A DNA stretch of 64,000 nt from Rhizobium sp. BG4 (GTDB taxonomy: Bacteria; Pseudomonadota; Alphaproteobacteria; Rhizobiales; Rhizobiaceae), in assembly GCF_016864575.1 (NCBI RefSeq), contig NZ_CP044127.1:62001-126000 (forward strand), in the 5' to 3' direction. Position numbers and translations under genes: made by a program. Position 1 is the stretch's first letter. The number at the start of each line of letters is the position of its first letter. The notes under the pieces were generated by a model. The model was not told the DNA's origin. It saw nothing but the letters and a program-made list of their open reading frames with translations, and ran no database searches. Positions 1 through 8,071 of this stretch are shown here, one piece after another.

Positions 1-1141
1 AGACCATTGTCGCGCGCGAACTGGGAGAAATGAGCAGCAAGTTCTTCGGCTCGTGCTTCGCATTCTTCAGGTCGATAGGATTGGAGATCATAACCCAGCA
101 CGTCGCGCAGGACGCCGGCGGACGTGTCGGTGAACCGCACCGTCCCATCATCATCGACGCTCTCGATGCCATCGAACCGCTGGCTCTCCCTGTTCACCGA
201 AATCGCCTGGTCGAGTGACAGCTTGGCAGGAAGATCCACCAGCAACCCGTGTTGGGAGACTCTGACGGGATAACCACCCACGAGGCCGATCGGGCCTGGT
301 GCGTGGACGACGTCACCGGTACCTCGCGCTATCGCCAGCAGCATGGCCGTCGCAGACGACGCCGTCACAGATTGACCAGCAAGACCCTTGACGCGCCGGA
401 ACCGACCGGCCACCAGCGAGAACAGTTTCGCATGATCAACGTCTTGGTGCGGGACTTCCAGACCATTGGCATAGATCGTCAGATGATAGGGCGCGCCGTC
501 CGTTCCGCCGGTGCTGGGCATTCTGTAGCTGACATAATGGTGGGCGAAGAAGCGGACATCTATGGACGAAGGGGGCATCGATAGCATGTGAGCGGCTGCA
601 AGTCGGACGCCCGGCACGGCGTTGGCGATGTTCCCTATTCCCACAGCCGGCGCCAGTCCCTCCGCAGCAAGCGAGGCATTCACGACATCGGGATAGGACG
701 CGTTGACAACGACGGCAGGTGAGTTGGCGAGCCGCACGGCCTTCATGAGACGCCGAATAAGAACTTGATGCATAGGCGTCCAGATGCCGCCGCGCGCCTC
801 GTCTATACGCTTGAAGGCGTCGCCCGGAAGTTTTGTTATAACCCACCAGCTGTGAAGCGTGGTGGCATTGAAGATGATGTCAGGGGCTATTTGCGTCAGC
901 CTTTCTGCCGTCGCCTCCACGTTCATCAAATTCATCGGACAATTTCAACTGCCGGGCAAAACCCGAGGTTCATGGCGGTGTAGCGCGCCAGGTTGACCCG
1001 ATGAAGCACCATCTCGGAATTGCGACCTGCTACGATGACGTCGAGATCCATGCCGCTCTGCAGCAGGAAATCAAGAACGTCGCCACCGAGCACGCCATGG
1101 CCGATGATCAAGATTCTTTTCGCACGCGTGGGTTTTTTCAT
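1..1141 (-). pseudogene. Saccharopine dehydrogenase-like NAD(P)-binding protein, split by a frameshift, partial
   Basis: Two adjacent minus-strand reading frames together make one saccharopine-dehydrogenase-like oxidoreductase. The first (932-1141, 69 aa) starts at an ATG with GAGGAG 7-8 nt upstream and holds a Rossmann GHGVLGG motif (residues 14-20). It ends in TGA that overlaps, as ATGA, the ATG of a second frame (935 down to 1). That second frame stays open for over 310 codons to the window edge and contains family-like stretches such as PDIIFNATTLHSWWV and GIGNIANAVPGVRL. Adding one base near 935 would join them without a gap. I infer a one-base deletion, a sequencing error or, less likely, a translationally coupled split gene. 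The 3' end is outside the window. The gene is divergent from the alanine racemase. The substrate is unknown; opine- or lysine-derived imino compounds are plausible for the family. Confidence 0.7.
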
Positions 1142-1180
1142 AACTATCTCCTCACTCGTAAAAAGTCTAACAACCGCACG

Positions 1181-1227
1181 AGCAATTGCTGATTGCATCA
1201 TGCATGAAGGCGTTGTAGATTGCAATC
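1181..1227. promoter_or_regulatory. Cluster of palindromes in a divergent promoter region
   Basis: The 128-bp gap between the saccharopine-dehydrogenase-like gene and the racemase holds three short palindromes in 47 bp: AGCAATTGCT (1181-1190), TGCATCATGCA (1194-1204) and GATTGCAATC (1218-1227). The word GATTGCA is also repeated directly at 1191 and 1218. The arrangement suggests a regulator site controlling the two divergent genes. The cognate regulator is not identifiable from sequence. Confidence 0.4.
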
Positions 1228-1269
1228 GAAACGTGTTTAAGAATTTGGGTGCTAGTTGGAGTAGAGAAG

Positions 1270-2352
1270 GTGCCGACTGACCAGCCCGTGCTTTCCATCG
1301 ATTTGAGAGCGGTTCAGGAGAACTATCGAACAGTGGAAAAGATGGTCGGCAGATCCGTCTCGGTCAGCGCCGTCGTCAAGAGCGATGCGTATGGACTTGG
1401 TTCAACCCAACTCTCAGCGGCGTTGCATGAGGCTGGCTGCACAAGCTTCTTCGTAGCCGATGTTCACGAAGCGCAATGTGTACGTAGAATGCTGGATGAC
1501 GCCGATATTATCGTCCTGTCAGGCATTAGCTCAGGTGAGCGCGACGTCTATCGCAGCGGTAAATTCACTGCCGTCTGTCATTCGCTTGCGCAGGTCGCGA
1601 TCGCTGCTGCTGCTCGCATCCCCTTCGCTCTGAATCTTGACACTGGTTTCGGCCGGCTTGGCCTGCGTCTCGGCGAGGCACAGTCGCTGGCGCACTCAGC
1701 ACCGGCAACGCCTGTCCTGATGATGAGTCATCTTGCGTGTGCCGATGAACCGTCAAACCCACAGAACGTCCTGCAGCTCAACCGCTTCGTCACATTGACT
1801 TCAATCCTCGGCTTAACGGCACCGCGCAGCCTGGCTGCATCATCCGGCTTATCGCTTGAAGCATCCTACCGCTTCGATCGGGTGCGCGTCGGATCCGCGC
1901 TCTACGGCCTCCACAACCCTGCCCTCGGTCCCAACCCGTTTCTACCCGTAGTCCGTCTTAGCGCCCGTCTTCTCGCCGTAATCCAGGTCCCACGCGGAGA
2001 GGGGATCGGCTATATGGGAACGTTTCGAACAGACCGCAGAACCCGCCTTGGAGTCGTCGGAATTGGCTATAAGCACGGGTTGGCGTGGTCGGCTCATAAC
2101 CGGTTTTGCGCCGAGTTGGGCGGCTATGCTGTACCCCTCGTGGGACGCATCTCGATGGAACATTGCGCAATCGACCTTACGGAGCTTCCGGCTTCGCTCC
2201 TGCGTGCCGGCGCCCGGGTCGATTTCATCAGCTCAACCCATCATGCCGAAGAGATCGCGCATGCCGCGGGGACGGTCGCCCAAGAGATTCTTGTTCGGGC
2301 AGGGGCATCCTGTCGGCGCAGTTACATCGGTACGAAGGGTTCGCTCCAATGA
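1270..2352 (+). CDS. Alanine racemase family PLP enzyme
   Basis: A 360-residue fold-type III PLP enzyme of the alanine racemase family, which interconverts L- and D-amino acids in the cytoplasm. The PLP-binding lysine lies in AVVKSDAYGLG (about residue 37), where housekeeping racemases usually have KANAYGHG. The second catalytic Tyr fits the GEGIGYMGTF segment, and the C-terminal domain has GYKHG and LVGRISMEH. I chose the GTG at 1270 because GGAG lies 8 nt upstream; a GTG at 1249 would add seven residues without a clear Shine-Dalgarno. The 3' end overlaps the exporter gene by ATGA. The context is amino acid uptake and oxidation, so a catabolic or broad-specificity racemase is more likely than a cell-wall one. 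Confidence 0.85.
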   Translation: MPTDQPVLSIDLRAVQENYRTVEKMVGRSVSVSAVVKSDAYGLGSTQLSAALHEAGCTSFFVADVHEAQCVRRMLDDADIIVLSGISSGERDVYRSGKFTAVCHSLAQVAIAAAARIPFALNLDTGFGRLGLRLGEAQSLAHSAPATPVLMMSHLACADEPSNPQNVLQLNRFVTLTSILGLTAPRSLAASSGLSLEASYRFDRVRVGSALYGLHNPALGPNPFLPVVRLSARLLAVIQVPRGEGIGYMGTFRTDRRTRLGVVGIGYKHGLAWSAHNRFCAELGGYAVPLVGRISMEHCAIDLTELPASLLRAGARVDFISSTHHAEEIAHAAGTVAQEILVRAGASCRRSYIGTKGSLQ

Positions 2353-3230
2353 ACCGTCGACGATCAGCGCAGGCGCAGGTCCTGCTTGCGGCAACGTTTT
2401 TCAGCACGGCCGGCGTGTTCGTTGGATTGATCAAAACCGATCTGTGGTCGATCATCTTTTGGCGCAGCCTGTTTTCTCTCGCTTTTACGAGCGCGCTGAT
2501 GATCCTAGCGCCGACGAGACATTTGACCAAGCCGGATCGTTCCAGTCTTCTTGCCGTTTTTTTCTCAGCAAGCGGTATGCTCGTCTTCGTAGCTGCGCTT
2601 AGACTCACATCGGTTGCGAACGTCGCTGTCATCTACGGAACTCTGCCTCTCATGACAGCGATGATCGCCTGGTTGATCGTCGGAGAACGAATTTCGCGCT
2701 CAACAGCGTTTTTGTGCTTGCAGGCGGCGTTTGGAGCTCTGGTTATATTTTGGGGCTCAACCTCTTCAGGGTTAGGGCTCGCTGGTGACGGCCTGGCTCT
2801 GTCGATGACCGTCCTCATGGCGCTGATGACGATAGCGATGCGAAATGCCCGGTCCTCGGCGTTAGTGATCGTCGCCTCATCAAATGGCCTCGCTGCCCTA
2901 GTCGGTGCCGTTTGTTCGCCATCGCTGGCAGTCGACATCGGCGAACTCGGCATGCTTGCCGGCTTTGCCCTGGTGCAGATGACGCTCGGACTTCTCTGCT
3001 ATACGGCAGGCTCGCGGCTGCTGCCGCCAGCCGAGACCGCTCTTCTGACCCTCGCCGAGATGCCAATGTCGGCTTTTTGGGTCTGGGCTGCGTTCGGCGA
3101 CAGCCCCCCGCCGCTGACTCTTGTCGGAGCAGCGGTCATTCTGACGGCCGTTATAATAAAATTGAATGCACCAGAAACACGACGATCTTCCAACGAGGTT
3201 GAAGTCAATGGCGATACCCCCGGCCGCTGA
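2349..3230 (+). CDS. EamA/DMT-family transporter
   Basis: A 293-residue membrane protein with about ten hydrophobic helices and the duplicated layout of the drug/metabolite transporter superfamily. A segment ending in GERIS closes the first half, as is typical of EamA repeats. The ATG at 2349 overlaps the racemase stop (ATGA), so translation is coupled; longer upstream starts lie inside the racemase gene. Members export amino acids or metabolites across the inner membrane. Placed between a racemase and a HAD hydrolase, it may export a surplus D-/L-amino acid or intermediate. The substrate cannot be read from sequence. Confidence 0.8.
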   Translation: MNRRRSAQAQVLLAATFFSTAGVFVGLIKTDLWSIIFWRSLFSLAFTSALMILAPTRHLTKPDRSSLLAVFFSASGMLVFVAALRLTSVANVAVIYGTLPLMTAMIAWLIVGERISRSTAFLCLQAAFGALVIFWGSTSSGLGLAGDGLALSMTVLMALMTIAMRNARSSALVIVASSNGLAALVGAVCSPSLAVDIGELGMLAGFALVQMTLGLLCYTAGSRLLPPAETALLTLAEMPMSAFWVWAAFGDSPPPLTLVGAAVILTAVIIKLNAPETRRSSNEVEVNGDTPGR

Positions 3231-4086
3231 ACACGCGTCTGTCAGAGAGCTTGCGCGGTTCTACCGGGGATTCATTATCGATATCTTCGGCGTCCTGCAT
3301 GACGGGGTCGTGCTTAACCCAGCCGTTCTGACGACACTGACGGCGCTGCGCGCGCAGGGCGCGCGGGTCTGCCTTCTATCGAACTCGCCGAGACGGGCGG
3401 CAAGCATCACCTTGCGTCTCTCCGACATGGGCCTCTATCAAAATCTTTACGATGGCTTGGTCTCGTCTGGTGAGCTTGTTTATGCAGCTATGTCGGGAGC
3501 GGTGCATCTCGATGGCATGCCAGCCGGTGGGCGATATCTACATGCTGGGCCGCCGGAGCTTTGCGGGCTGCTTGAGGGCTTGCCGCATCAACCGGCCAGC
3601 TCGCCGGCCGAGGCCGATTTCATCCTGGCGACCGGGGACGTCGCGCACGATGCGGCCTGGATTTCGATTGCGTTGGCGCGCAACTTGCCGATGATCTGCG
3701 CCAACCCCGATCTCGACGTCATCATTGCCGGACGCCGCGTTGCTTGCGCAGGCTCCCTCGCCAGGCGCTACGAAGGGCAGGGCGGTCACGTCCACCGCGT
3801 CGGCAAGCCGGGTGTGGAAGCCTTCGTTGCTGCGCTACAGGTTCTGGACCTGCCGCGAGCACAGGTCATCATGATCGGCGATAGCCTGGCGACAGACATC
3901 GCGGGCGCCAACAGCGCCGGTTTGGCATCCGCCCTGGTGCTATCGGGGGTCCATCGAGATCAAATCGACCTCCACCGATCGGCAGCGAGGAATGAGCTGC
4001 ATGACCTCTTCGAAGCTCACGCCGCTGCACCGGATTACCTCCTAGAGCAGTTTTCCTGGGATCAGGGATTCCAACCCATCGCTTAG
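3208..4086 (+). CDS. HAD-superfamily (class IIA, NagD/TIGR01459-like) hydrolase
   Basis: A 292-residue HAD hydrolase. Motif I is in IDIFGVLHDG, where the first Asp is the nucleophile. Motif II Ser is in LLSNSPRR, and the motif IV acidic cluster is in MIGDSLATDIAGA. The insert between motifs II and III fits a class IIA cap. Such enzymes dephosphorylate small phosphometabolites. The start at 3208 has a GAGG about 9 nt upstream and overlaps the EamA gene by 23 bp, so the three genes 1270-4086 form one operon. The last 45 bp overlap the 3' end of the convergent IclR gene. The natural substrate is unknown; the kinase at 12344 could supply a phosphorylated intermediate, but that is speculation. Confidence 0.8.
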   Translation: MAIPPAAEHASVRELARFYRGFIIDIFGVLHDGVVLNPAVLTTLTALRAQGARVCLLSNSPRRAASITLRLSDMGLYQNLYDGLVSSGELVYAAMSGAVHLDGMPAGGRYLHAGPPELCGLLEGLPHQPASSPAEADFILATGDVAHDAAWISIALARNLPMICANPDLDVIIAGRRVACAGSLARRYEGQGGHVHRVGKPGVEAFVAALQVLDLPRAQVIMIGDSLATDIAGANSAGLASALVLSGVHRDQIDLHRSAARNELHDLFEAHAAAPDYLLEQFSWDQGFQPIA

Positions 4087-4860
4087 CGGGTTGAGTTGCG
4101 TTTCGATGTCACGAACTTCCTTGGTGAGAAGTGAGACCAGCTCGGGCAAGCGCCCCGGCGTCAGTCGAGCGCTTGTCAGGTTGAGAGCAATCGACGCGAT
4201 GGCGTCGCGCCCCGGCGGCAAGATCGGAACGGCGACCGATGAGATTCCTGCAACAAGCTCTCCTTCATCCAGGGCGTATCCATTTGCGCGGATCTGTTCC
4301 AATGTTTCCCTAATCTTGCGCGCCGTAAAGCCGCCGAATTTCTTATAGAGTGGTGTGTTGGCGCTGATGACAACGTCTATTTCCGCAGCAGGTAGATAAG
4401 CCAAAATCGCTTGGCTGGCCGGTCCAATGCCCATCGGGATCTGACCGCCGACATGTCCGGTCAGGCTGTCAATCACATAGCTGCCCTGCTGGCGGTCTAC
4501 ACAAACCGTTGTGAGGCCAGCGCGTGCCATCAGGAAGACGGAATCGCTCGTCGTAGCGGCCAGTCGCAACAAGGCTGGCCGAGCCAGCTGTCGAAGCCCG
4601 GTACCGTCGGCAGCCTTGGCACCCAAGGCGAACAATGCGAGTCCCAACCGGTATTTCTTCGTCTCTTGCTCACGGTCAACAAGCCCATGGCGTTCAAGCG
4701 CAGTTACGATCCGGTGGACTGTGGGCTGCTTGAGCTCCAGCTCGTCACCGATCGCTGCCATCGATGTTCCACCTTGGCCAGCCTCGCCAAGGTATTTCAG
4801 GATGGCGACCGCTCTATCAAGAAGTTGTGTACCGGTTGCGGCGGTCTCGTCCTTCGCCAT
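4042..4860 (-). CDS. IclR-family transcriptional regulator
   Basis: A 272-residue regulator with an N-terminal winged helix-turn-helix (about residues 12-75, with LDRAVAILKYL and QPTVHRIVTALERHGLV) and a C-terminal IclR effector domain holding GYALDEGE and IASIALN-type segments. IclR proteins bind a small catabolite and repress or activate degradative operons. The start ATG has AGGGG about 7 nt upstream. It lies 61 bp downstream of, and on the same strand as, the MmgE/PrpD gene. It sits inside the catabolic locus and is the obvious local regulator; the palindrome at 6339-6357 is a plausible target. Confidence 0.88.
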   Translation of the reverse strand: MAKDETAATGTQLLDRAVAILKYLGEAGQGGTSMAAIGDELELKQPTVHRIVTALERHGLVDREQETKKYRLGLALFALGAKAADGTGLRQLARPALLRLAATTSDSVFLMARAGLTTVCVDRQQGSYVIDSLTGHVGGQIPMGIGPASQAILAYLPAAEIDVVISANTPLYKKFGGFTARKIRETLEQIRANGYALDEGELVAGISSVAVPILPPGRDAIASIALNLTSARLTPGRLPELVSLLTKEVRDIETQLNPLSDGLESLIPGKLL

Positions 4861-4921
4861 GCCTATCCCCTGGATTAATCGCCAGGAGACTCCTTATACA
4901 TCTAGCCGCCGTTGTAAACGC

Positions 4922-6289
4922 CTAGCCAGGGCCACCAAGCGCTGCAAACAACGCCGAGGGATGCTGATGTATGCCCAAGCCGCTCACAGTACGGCTGATT
5001 GATAGCGCGGTCTCATCTTCGAGATTGAGGGACAGCCTTTCGAATTTGTGCTGTAGTTCGCTGGCAGTCAGGGGATTTTGCGGTTCGCCCCTTGGAAAGC
5101 GGATCTCAATCGACTGGACAATATTGCCGGCACTGATCGTCACGCGCGCTGGCGTTGAGGCGGGAAACGCGCTTGCATAGCCACTGCCACTGGAAAGCTT
5201 TATACGCTTGGCGAGCGTCGTCACTCTGGTATCCGCCAAGAATTTGTTGTCCATCGGAAGAAGAGCGCTTGCCCCGTGCACCAGCGCCAAGGCGACGCAG
5301 AAGGGGATGCTGTATTGCGCCGCTTCGGGGGATTGCGGTTCAGCTTGGTTAGGAAGACTTAGGGCGCGCTCGAATGTTTCGATTTCGAGGTGCTCGATTG
5401 CGTCGTGCGAGATGCCTGTGCTTTCTTGTAGGGCGAGAGCTCCATCGATTGCTGCATGCGCCCACCGGCAACAACTGTAGAGCTTGAAATAGGCGCCTTC
5501 GATGGCCCAGTTGCGGCCGAAATCATCAAGAAGGCGTTTGCGCGAATAAGCAGAAGGGTCATCCAGCGCATCAAGAGGGCCGCGATGTCCTGCCTTGGCA
5601 AGCGATATCGCCGCAACACCATTGGCGGTCGCCCAAGGGATGCCCTCCTTGACCGTGTGCCCATAAACCGTCCAGCCGGTGGCTGCTTGCGAGGTTGCCG
5701 TTTGTGCAGCGATAGCCATGCCGTGTGCAACAATCATCGGCGCCTGCCCCGTCAGCCATCCGACCGCCGCGGCGACGCCCGGCCCGCACCATAAACCGGT
5801 ATCGGTGGTGCGCAGGGCGCTTATGTCGCGCGCTGCCGAGATTCGCACTGCAACTTCATATCCCAGTGCGATGGCGGTCAGGAGACTGTCAGCGCTGCAA
5901 GCGTGACGCTCGGCCGCAGCCAGGACGGCCGGTACGATTGCTGCGGCCGGATGGCCCGAGGCTTGCCGATGCCCGTCGTCGAGATCAAGCGCTGCAGCGT
6001 AGGTCGCATTGACGAAGGCTGCGCCGGCCGGCGTCAGCCTGCTTTTCGAAAACCACACCACTCTATCGCCACATCCGAATATCTCGCGAGCCGATCGTGC
6101 AGAGGCCTGACCAGCATCGGTTCCAGCACCTGCTGCGGCCACGCCCAATGTGTCGAGCAAGGTGCGCCTGACTGCCGAATGGGTTCGCTCCGGTGCCCGT
6201 CCAACGTCACTGCAGCATACCGCGAGGCCTGTGATGGCCGGGACAGTCTGTGACCCTGCACGCATACTCTCCCAGGTGGTATTGAACAT
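4922..6289 (-). CDS. MmgE/PrpD family protein (2-methylcitrate dehydratase-like)
   Basis: A 455-residue member of the MmgE/PrpD family, whose known members include 2-methylcitrate dehydratase, cis-aconitate decarboxylase and iminodisuccinate epimerase. Family-like features are LLDTLGVAAAG (about residues 44-54), LDLDDGH followed by HPAAAIVPA, a central KEGIPWATANGVAA segment and YSCCRWAHAAIDG. The start ATG has GGAGGG about 8 nt upstream. The gene is divergent from the oxidase operon and shares a 106-bp promoter region with it. No methylcitrate synthase is nearby, so a role on a dicarboxylic or imino-acid intermediate of this pathway is more likely than propionate metabolism. This is inference. 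Confidence 0.82.
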   Translation of the reverse strand: MFNTTWESMRAGSQTVPAITGLAVCCSDVGRAPERTHSAVRRTLLDTLGVAAAGAGTDAGQASARSAREIFGCGDRVVWFSKSRLTPAGAAFVNATYAAALDLDDGHRQASGHPAAAIVPAVLAAAERHACSADSLLTAIALGYEVAVRISAARDISALRTTDTGLWCGPGVAAAVGWLTGQAPMIVAHGMAIAAQTATSQAATGWTVYGHTVKEGIPWATANGVAAISLAKAGHRGPLDALDDPSAYSRKRLLDDFGRNWAIEGAYFKLYSCCRWAHAAIDGALALQESTGISHDAIEHLEIETFERALSLPNQAEPQSPEAAQYSIPFCVALALVHGASALLPMDNKFLADTRVTTLAKRIKLSSGSGYASAFPASTPARVTISAGNIVQSIEIRFPRGEPQNPLTASELQHKFERLSLNLEDETALSISRTVSGLGIHQHPSALFAALGGPG

Positions 6290-6338
6290 TCAAACATCCC
6301 TCCATTGAACTTGAGCAATCGGATTCAAACCGTCATTG

Positions 6339-6357
6339 ACATCCATAATGTGGATGT
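6339..6357. promoter_or_regulatory. Perfect 19-bp palindrome, candidate IclR operator
   Basis: ACATCCA-N5-TGGATGT is a perfect inverted repeat in the middle of the promoter region between the MmgE/PrpD gene and the oxidase operon. It overlaps TTGACA (6336-6341), a good -35 for the rightward operon, though the -10 at about 6359-6364 is poor. The size and position fit a dimeric regulator such as the IclR protein encoded at 4042-4860. Confidence 0.55.
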
Positions 6358-6395
6358 GTAGCGTGTCAATATCAAACTCGGGAGGGGTTGGAGAA

Positions 6396-6701
6396 ATGCT
6401 CGATAAAGACCTAAGCAAGAGCAGAAGGTTGGCGGTCGCCCATGACGAGATCATCGGGATCACCGTCGACGAGATTTCGTACCAGGCGCGACTGGGAGAG
6501 ACCGTCTTGACTACGTTGCGGATGGCGACCGGTCATGTACGCTGGTTTGAGTTTTCCCCGGAAAAACGAGCAGGTTTTTGTCTAATGAGCGCCTGCCAGG
6601 ATTGCTGGCTGTGGCATCAGGATGGACGACGGCTGCGGGCCTGCACGACGCGTGCAGAAGACGGCATGACGCTTGTGACCCTTCCCCCGGAGCATTGCTG
6701 A
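6396..6701 (+). CDS. (2Fe-2S)-binding small subunit of an HcnA/opine-oxidase-like dehydrogenase
   Basis: A 101-residue ferredoxin-fold protein with the cysteine pattern GFCLMSACQDCW and a fourth Cys in RACTT, enough for one plant-type [2Fe-2S] cluster. Small proteins of this type (HcnA, the gamma subunit of D-hydroxyproline dehydrogenase, opine oxidase partners) pass electrons between two flavin subunits. The ATG at 6396 follows a purine-rich GGAGGGG...GGAGAA stretch; a longer upstream frame has no better signal. The stop overlaps the next start as TGATG, so the three oxidase genes are translated together. Confidence 0.85.
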   Translation: MLDKDLSKSRRLAVAHDEIIGITVDEISYQARLGETVLTTLRMATGHVRWFEFSPEKRAGFCLMSACQDCWLWHQDGRRLRACTTRAEDGMTLVTLPPEHC

Positions 6702-8071
6702 TGAGCACGACGGCAGTGATCATCGGAGCTGGCCCCGCCGGCATGGCAGCCGCCGAGATCTTGGTACATGCCGGCCTGCATCCCACTATCCTAGACGAGG
6801 GGGACCAGCCAGGCGGCCAGATTTTCCGAAAGCCTCAAGCCCAGCTTCAGCGGCCACTTGAGAAGCTCTATGGCTTCGATGCAGCGCGAGCCAGACGCGT
6901 TAACGCGACTTTTGCCAGTCTGCGCTCAAAGATCGACTACCGGCCTGGGACGCAGGTGTGGGCGGCCGGGAATGAAATCCTTCATCTCATTGATGACAGC
7001 GGCTCAAGCGTTCAGGCATGGACGCATCTGATCGTCGCGCCTGGGGCGATGGACAGGATTGCACCCGTCAGAGGTTGGACAGCAGCAGGCCTCTACAGTC
7101 TGGGCGGTGCTCAAATCGCCTTGAAAGCTGAGGCCGCCGTCATCGGCCGTCGTGTCATTTTCGCGGGTTCAGGCCCATTGCTCTATCTCGTCGCCTACCA
7201 ATATGCCGAGGCCGGTGTCGATGTCGCAGCCGTCCTGGAAACGGGGCACCCGTTCGCACAGATCGCCAGATTGCCGGCGTTGCTTTCCGGCGGCCGCCTC
7301 TTCGCCAGGGGCCTGTTCTACATGGCTGCACTGCGAAAGCGAGGCATCCCGATCCTGACAGGCGTGAGGCTGCAGGAAGTCATTCGCGATTCTGACGACC
7401 GCGTTACCGCGCTGTCATTCCGGCATCGCGGCATGGAACAGGTCGAAAGCTGCGATGCCGTGGCGCTCGGTCACGGACTGAGGTCCGAAACGCAGCTTGC
7501 CGACCTCCTGGATATCGAATTCAGCTTCGACGCGGTCCAACGGCAGTGGCTGCCGAAAACCGATCAGGATGGACGCTCAACCGCTTCCAATATTTATTTA
7601 GCGGGTGACGGACTGTCCGTTCGCGGCAGCGAAATCGCCGAGGCCAGCGGCCGTCTCGCCGCTTCGGCATTGCTTCACGACATTGGCCTGCCCGCACCCT
7701 CGAAGGTTGAGCGGGATCGCCGTACAATGAGGAGCGCAGCCCGTTTCAGAGAAGCGCTCGAACACGCGTTCGCTTACCCCCACGAGGAGGTGGCAGCTCT
7801 TCCAGATGACGTCGTCGTTTGTCGCTGCGAAGGACTGTCAGCCGGAGCGATCCGCCAAACGGTCGAACGGTGCGGCGAAGCCGACATCAACAGAGTAAAG
7901 GCGTTTTGCCGGGTTGGAATGGGACGCTGCCAAGGTCGCCTGTGCGGCGCGGCGGCCGCGGAGATTGTAGCGGCTGCCTCGGGCACCACCATTGAATCGG
8001 TTGGACGAATGCGGGGTCAGGCGCCGATCAAGCCGATCCCGCTGGCCGAGCTCGTACGGAGCCGGCCATGA
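6701..8071 (+). CDS. HcnB/OoxA-like FAD-dependent oxidoreductase subunit with BFD-like [2Fe-2S] domain
   Basis: A 456-residue two-dinucleotide-binding-domain flavoprotein. The N-terminal Rossmann motif is GAGPAG (about residues 9-14), and a second nucleotide-binding motif, FAGSGPLL, lies near residue 160. The C-terminal third carries a BFD-like [2Fe-2S] region: CRC near the start of the domain, then C-x7-C and a final Cys within FCRVGMGRCQGRLC. This layout is characteristic of HcnB of glycine dehydrogenase (cyanide-forming) and of opine oxidase subunit A. It overlaps the small subunit by one base (TGATG) and the next subunit by ATGA. It probably relays electrons from the substrate-oxidising subunit towards the respiratory chain. 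Confidence 0.88.
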   Translation: MSTTAVIIGAGPAGMAAAEILVHAGLHPTILDEGDQPGGQIFRKPQAQLQRPLEKLYGFDAARARRVNATFASLRSKIDYRPGTQVWAAGNEILHLIDDSGSSVQAWTHLIVAPGAMDRIAPVRGWTAAGLYSLGGAQIALKAEAAVIGRRVIFAGSGPLLYLVAYQYAEAGVDVAAVLETGHPFAQIARLPALLSGGRLFARGLFYMAALRKRGIPILTGVRLQEVIRDSDDRVTALSFRHRGMEQVESCDAVALGHGLRSETQLADLLDIEFSFDAVQRQWLPKTDQDGRSTASNIYLAGDGLSVRGSEIAEASGRLAASALLHDIGLPAPSKVERDRRTMRSAARFREALEHAFAYPHEEVAALPDDVVVCRCEGLSAGAIRQTVERCGEADINRVKAFCRVGMGRCQGRLCGAAAAEIVAAASGTTIESVGRMRGQAPIKPIPLAELVRSRP

